DNA of 7,347 bases from Deltaproteobacteria bacterium (lineage in GTDB: Bacteria > Desulfobacterota > Deferrimicrobia > Deferrimicrobiales > Deferrimicrobiaceae). A program made the translations under genes and the position numbers. The notes beneath the pieces were generated by a model that was given only the letters and a program-made list of their open reading frames with translations, was not told the origin of the DNA and searched no databases. Location: assembly GCA_017889845.1 (NCBI GenBank), contig JAGGAJ010000134.1, forward strand, positions 1 to 7,347, in the 5' to 3' direction. Numbering within the stretch: the stretch's first letter is position 1; the number at the start of each line of letters is the position of its first letter. Positions 6,066 to 7,347 of the stretch are shown piece by piece.

Positions 6066-6613
6066 GGCTTGCCCTCCTCCGGAACTGCAGTGTCTGCGGC
6101 GCACAGGAGTCTCGCCGCTTCGACAACCGGCTTCCAGGGGGAATCCCTGCGGGCGGAAAAAGCGGCGCCAAGCCGTTCCACTCCCGGGAGCACGCACTCG
6201 GAGACAAAGGACCGGCGGACGCCGTCTTCCCCGTTCCGCGCCAGGTATGCCAGGAACCCGAGCAGCAACGGCAGATGATCGGGGAGTTCGTTCCCCGAAG
6301 GAGAAAACCCACGGCGTCCGAACTCCTGCTTCAGCCGGATCATGTAGGTTCCCTTCTTCCGGTTGTCGCCGAAGAGGTGGTGGCCCAGGTAGAGGGCGAC
6401 CGCCGGGTTGAAGTCGAACGTCGCGACATATTCCTCCTGGAGCCTGGCCAGAGCCGAGGCTTCCACGAACCTGCCGAAGGGCTCCAGCGGGGATTCGATA
6501 TTCCTTGTCTGCAGGGTCGCGCGGACGGTACCGCAGTCCGCCACGATCCCTTCCACCCCCTTGGGGTAATCGAGCATGCGCGCGAGGGAGGCGTACCCTG
6601 CCGCGAGCGTCAT
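6059..6613 (-). CDS. narJ: Nitrate reductase assembly chaperone NarJ
   Basis: This encodes a 184-residue NarJ/TorD-like system-specific chaperone. It binds apo-NarG, helps insert the Mo-bisMGD cofactor and holds the NarGH complex until it docks on NarI, and it is not part of the final enzyme. The family core is clear: LQEEYVATFDFNPAVALYLG (58-77) with HHLFGDNRKKGTYM (78-91), then KQEF near 95 and ELPDHLPLLLGFLAYL (109-124). It is shorter than E. coli NarJ (about 236), mostly through a reduced C-terminal tail, as in many other bacteria. The start ATG at 6613 has GGGGAGGGGG upstream, is embedded in the end of narH and overlaps its stop by 4 bp (ATGA). The stop overlaps narI by 7 bp. This tight packing supports co-translation in the order narH-narJ-narI. 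Confidence 0.96.
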   Translation of the reverse strand: MTLAAGYASLARMLDYPKGVEGIVADCGTVRATLQTRNIESPLEPFGRFVEASALARLQEEYVATFDFNPAVALYLGHHLFGDNRKKGTYMIRLKQEFGRRGFSPSGNELPDHLPLLLGFLAYLARNGEDGVRRSFVSECVLPGVERLGAAFSARRDSPWKPVVEAARLLCAADTAVPEEGKPC

Positions 6614-7347
6614 TTCCCCCTCCCCGCCGTCGAAAGGATCCCGAAGCCGCTCGCCCCCTTGCGGGTCTCCGGATCCTGCTCCTCCCGTTGCTGCGCCGGG
6701 ATGACGTTCCGCTCGTCGTACCCCCCGATGGCGAACAGGCGGTAGAGGCGGGCGGCCGCGGCTTCATCCAGCCCCGCTTTCCGGAGAATCCCGCCATCTA
6801 CCGGCTGACCGAGGTTCCGGGCGCGCTGGAAGGAGCGCAGCGCGAGCAGTTTCGCAAGCACCGCCGCCACCACCTCCCGGTTGCCGCCGGACAGCAGGCT
6901 TGCGAGGTAGCCAAGGGGAGCCCGCAACGTTTCCACTTCGGAAAACAACCCGTGCTCCACCAGTTCGTGGGAATCCCCCAGCGTGGAGAGGACGGGGGAC
7001 AGGGCGGGAATGTAATACGCCATCGGCAGGGTCCGGAACTCGGGGTGAAGCGGCAGGGCGAGGCCGAACTCCTTGACCAGGGCATGCACCGGCGATTTGC
7101 ACGCCGCCGAAAGCCACAGGTCGGTGACGCCGTTTTTCCTGGCCCCGTCCCGCACCGCGGAGTCGCCGGGATCGAGGATCACGGCGCGTTGGGCCTCCAC
7201 GAGCCGGTCATCGGGTTGGAGAAGCGCCTGCTCCACCGCTTCCGCGTCGTAGAGGAGGACGCCGACGTACCGGATCCGGCCGACGCAGCTGTGGGCGCAG
7301 GCGTTGCACTGCCCGGTCTCGGTGCGCGGGAAGCAGAAGATGCATTT
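6610..7347 (-). CDS. narH: Respiratory nitrate reductase beta subunit NarH (C-terminal half, partial)
   Basis: The frame enters from the right edge and gives 245 residues, about the C-terminal half of the iron-sulfur subunit that carries electrons from NarI to NarG. The visible part begins KCIFCFPR, with Cys2 and Cys5, followed by Cys14, Cys17 and Cys21 in GQCNACAHSCVGRIRY. Cys2, Cys5, Cys17 and Cys21 correspond to the conserved last cysteine group of E. coli NarH. Cys14 is an extra cysteine where E. coli has proline. Then come GVLLYDAEAVE, the long central segment LALPLHPEFRTLPMAYYIPALSP, RAPLGYLASLL and YRLFAIGGYDERNVIP, all typical of NarH. The C-terminus (ASGFGILSTAGRGK) is shorter than in E. 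coli. A GTG at 7236 is internal and not the real start. narG and the N-terminal half should lie beyond the right edge. Confidence 0.96.
   Translation of the reverse strand, partial: KCIFCFPRTETGQCNACAHSCVGRIRYVGVLLYDAEAVEQALLQPDDRLVEAQRAVILDPGDSAVRDGARKNGVTDLWLSAACKSPVHALVKEFGLALPLHPEFRTLPMAYYIPALSPVLSTLGDSHELVEHGLFSEVETLRAPLGYLASLLSGGNREVVAAVLAKLLALRSFQRARNLGQPVDGGILRKAGLDEAAAARLYRLFAIGGYDERNVIPAQQREEQDPETRKGASGFGILSTAGRGK

Noticed and set aside
6066..6797. N-terminal extension of narI to a start at 6797
   Set aside because: The extension overlaps narJ and narH and is Arg/Gly-rich. The ATG at 6065 gives the standard 225-residue NarI with a strong ribosome site.

Overview
The window is GC-rich, with strong G/C third-position bias. 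Its gene set suggests a respiratory Gram-negative bacterium able to use nitrate: a lipobox lipoprotein, a membrane-bound NarGHI-type nitrate reductase, a NarK transporter and molybdenum-cofactor genes. A deltaproteobacterial/Desulfobacterota-like or similar environmental lineage would fit, but this is a weak inference; no rRNA, tRNA or mobile element is present to fix the taxonomy.

Left part (1-1327), minus strand. The window opens on the first codons of a gene that leaves the left edge (1-34). An apparently non-coding stretch of about 350 bp follows. Then come a DUF4398-like, alanine-rich helical lipoprotein (385-978) and a small secreted beta-rich protein (1046-1327). Neither small protein has an assignable function. 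An 18-bp perfect palindrome and an AT-rich patch with promoter-like hexamers on both strands separate this pair from the next block.

Middle part (1512-3865), plus strand. It holds a DUF4126 membrane protein, then a compact cluster of mobB (Mo-bisMGD cofactor biosynthesis), a one-domain ModE-like winged-helix regulator and a TSUP (TauE/SafE-type) anion transporter. mobB and the regulator overlap by 4 bp. Directly in front of mobB is an inverted repeat, CGTTAT-N11-ATAACG, closely resembling a ModE operator. It overlaps a possible -10 box and ends only 7 bp before the ATG, which has no Shine-Dalgarno sequence.

Right part (3898-7347), minus strand, convergent with the middle block. Reading leftward: the C-terminal half of narH (cut by the window edge), narJ, narI, then narK. 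narH/narJ and narJ/narI overlap by 4 and 7 bp. narK is broken by an exact 34-bp tandem duplication (5017-5050 and 5051-5084) that shifts the frame; removing one copy gives an intact 461-residue NarK.

Taken together, the right block is a nitrate respiration operon whose catalytic subunit (NarG, outside the window) needs Mo-bisMGD. The middle block is a plausible molybdate-responsive unit that helps supply or regulate that cofactor. The most interesting points are the ModE-like site combined with a truncated ModE and a TSUP transporter, and the frameshifting duplication in narK.
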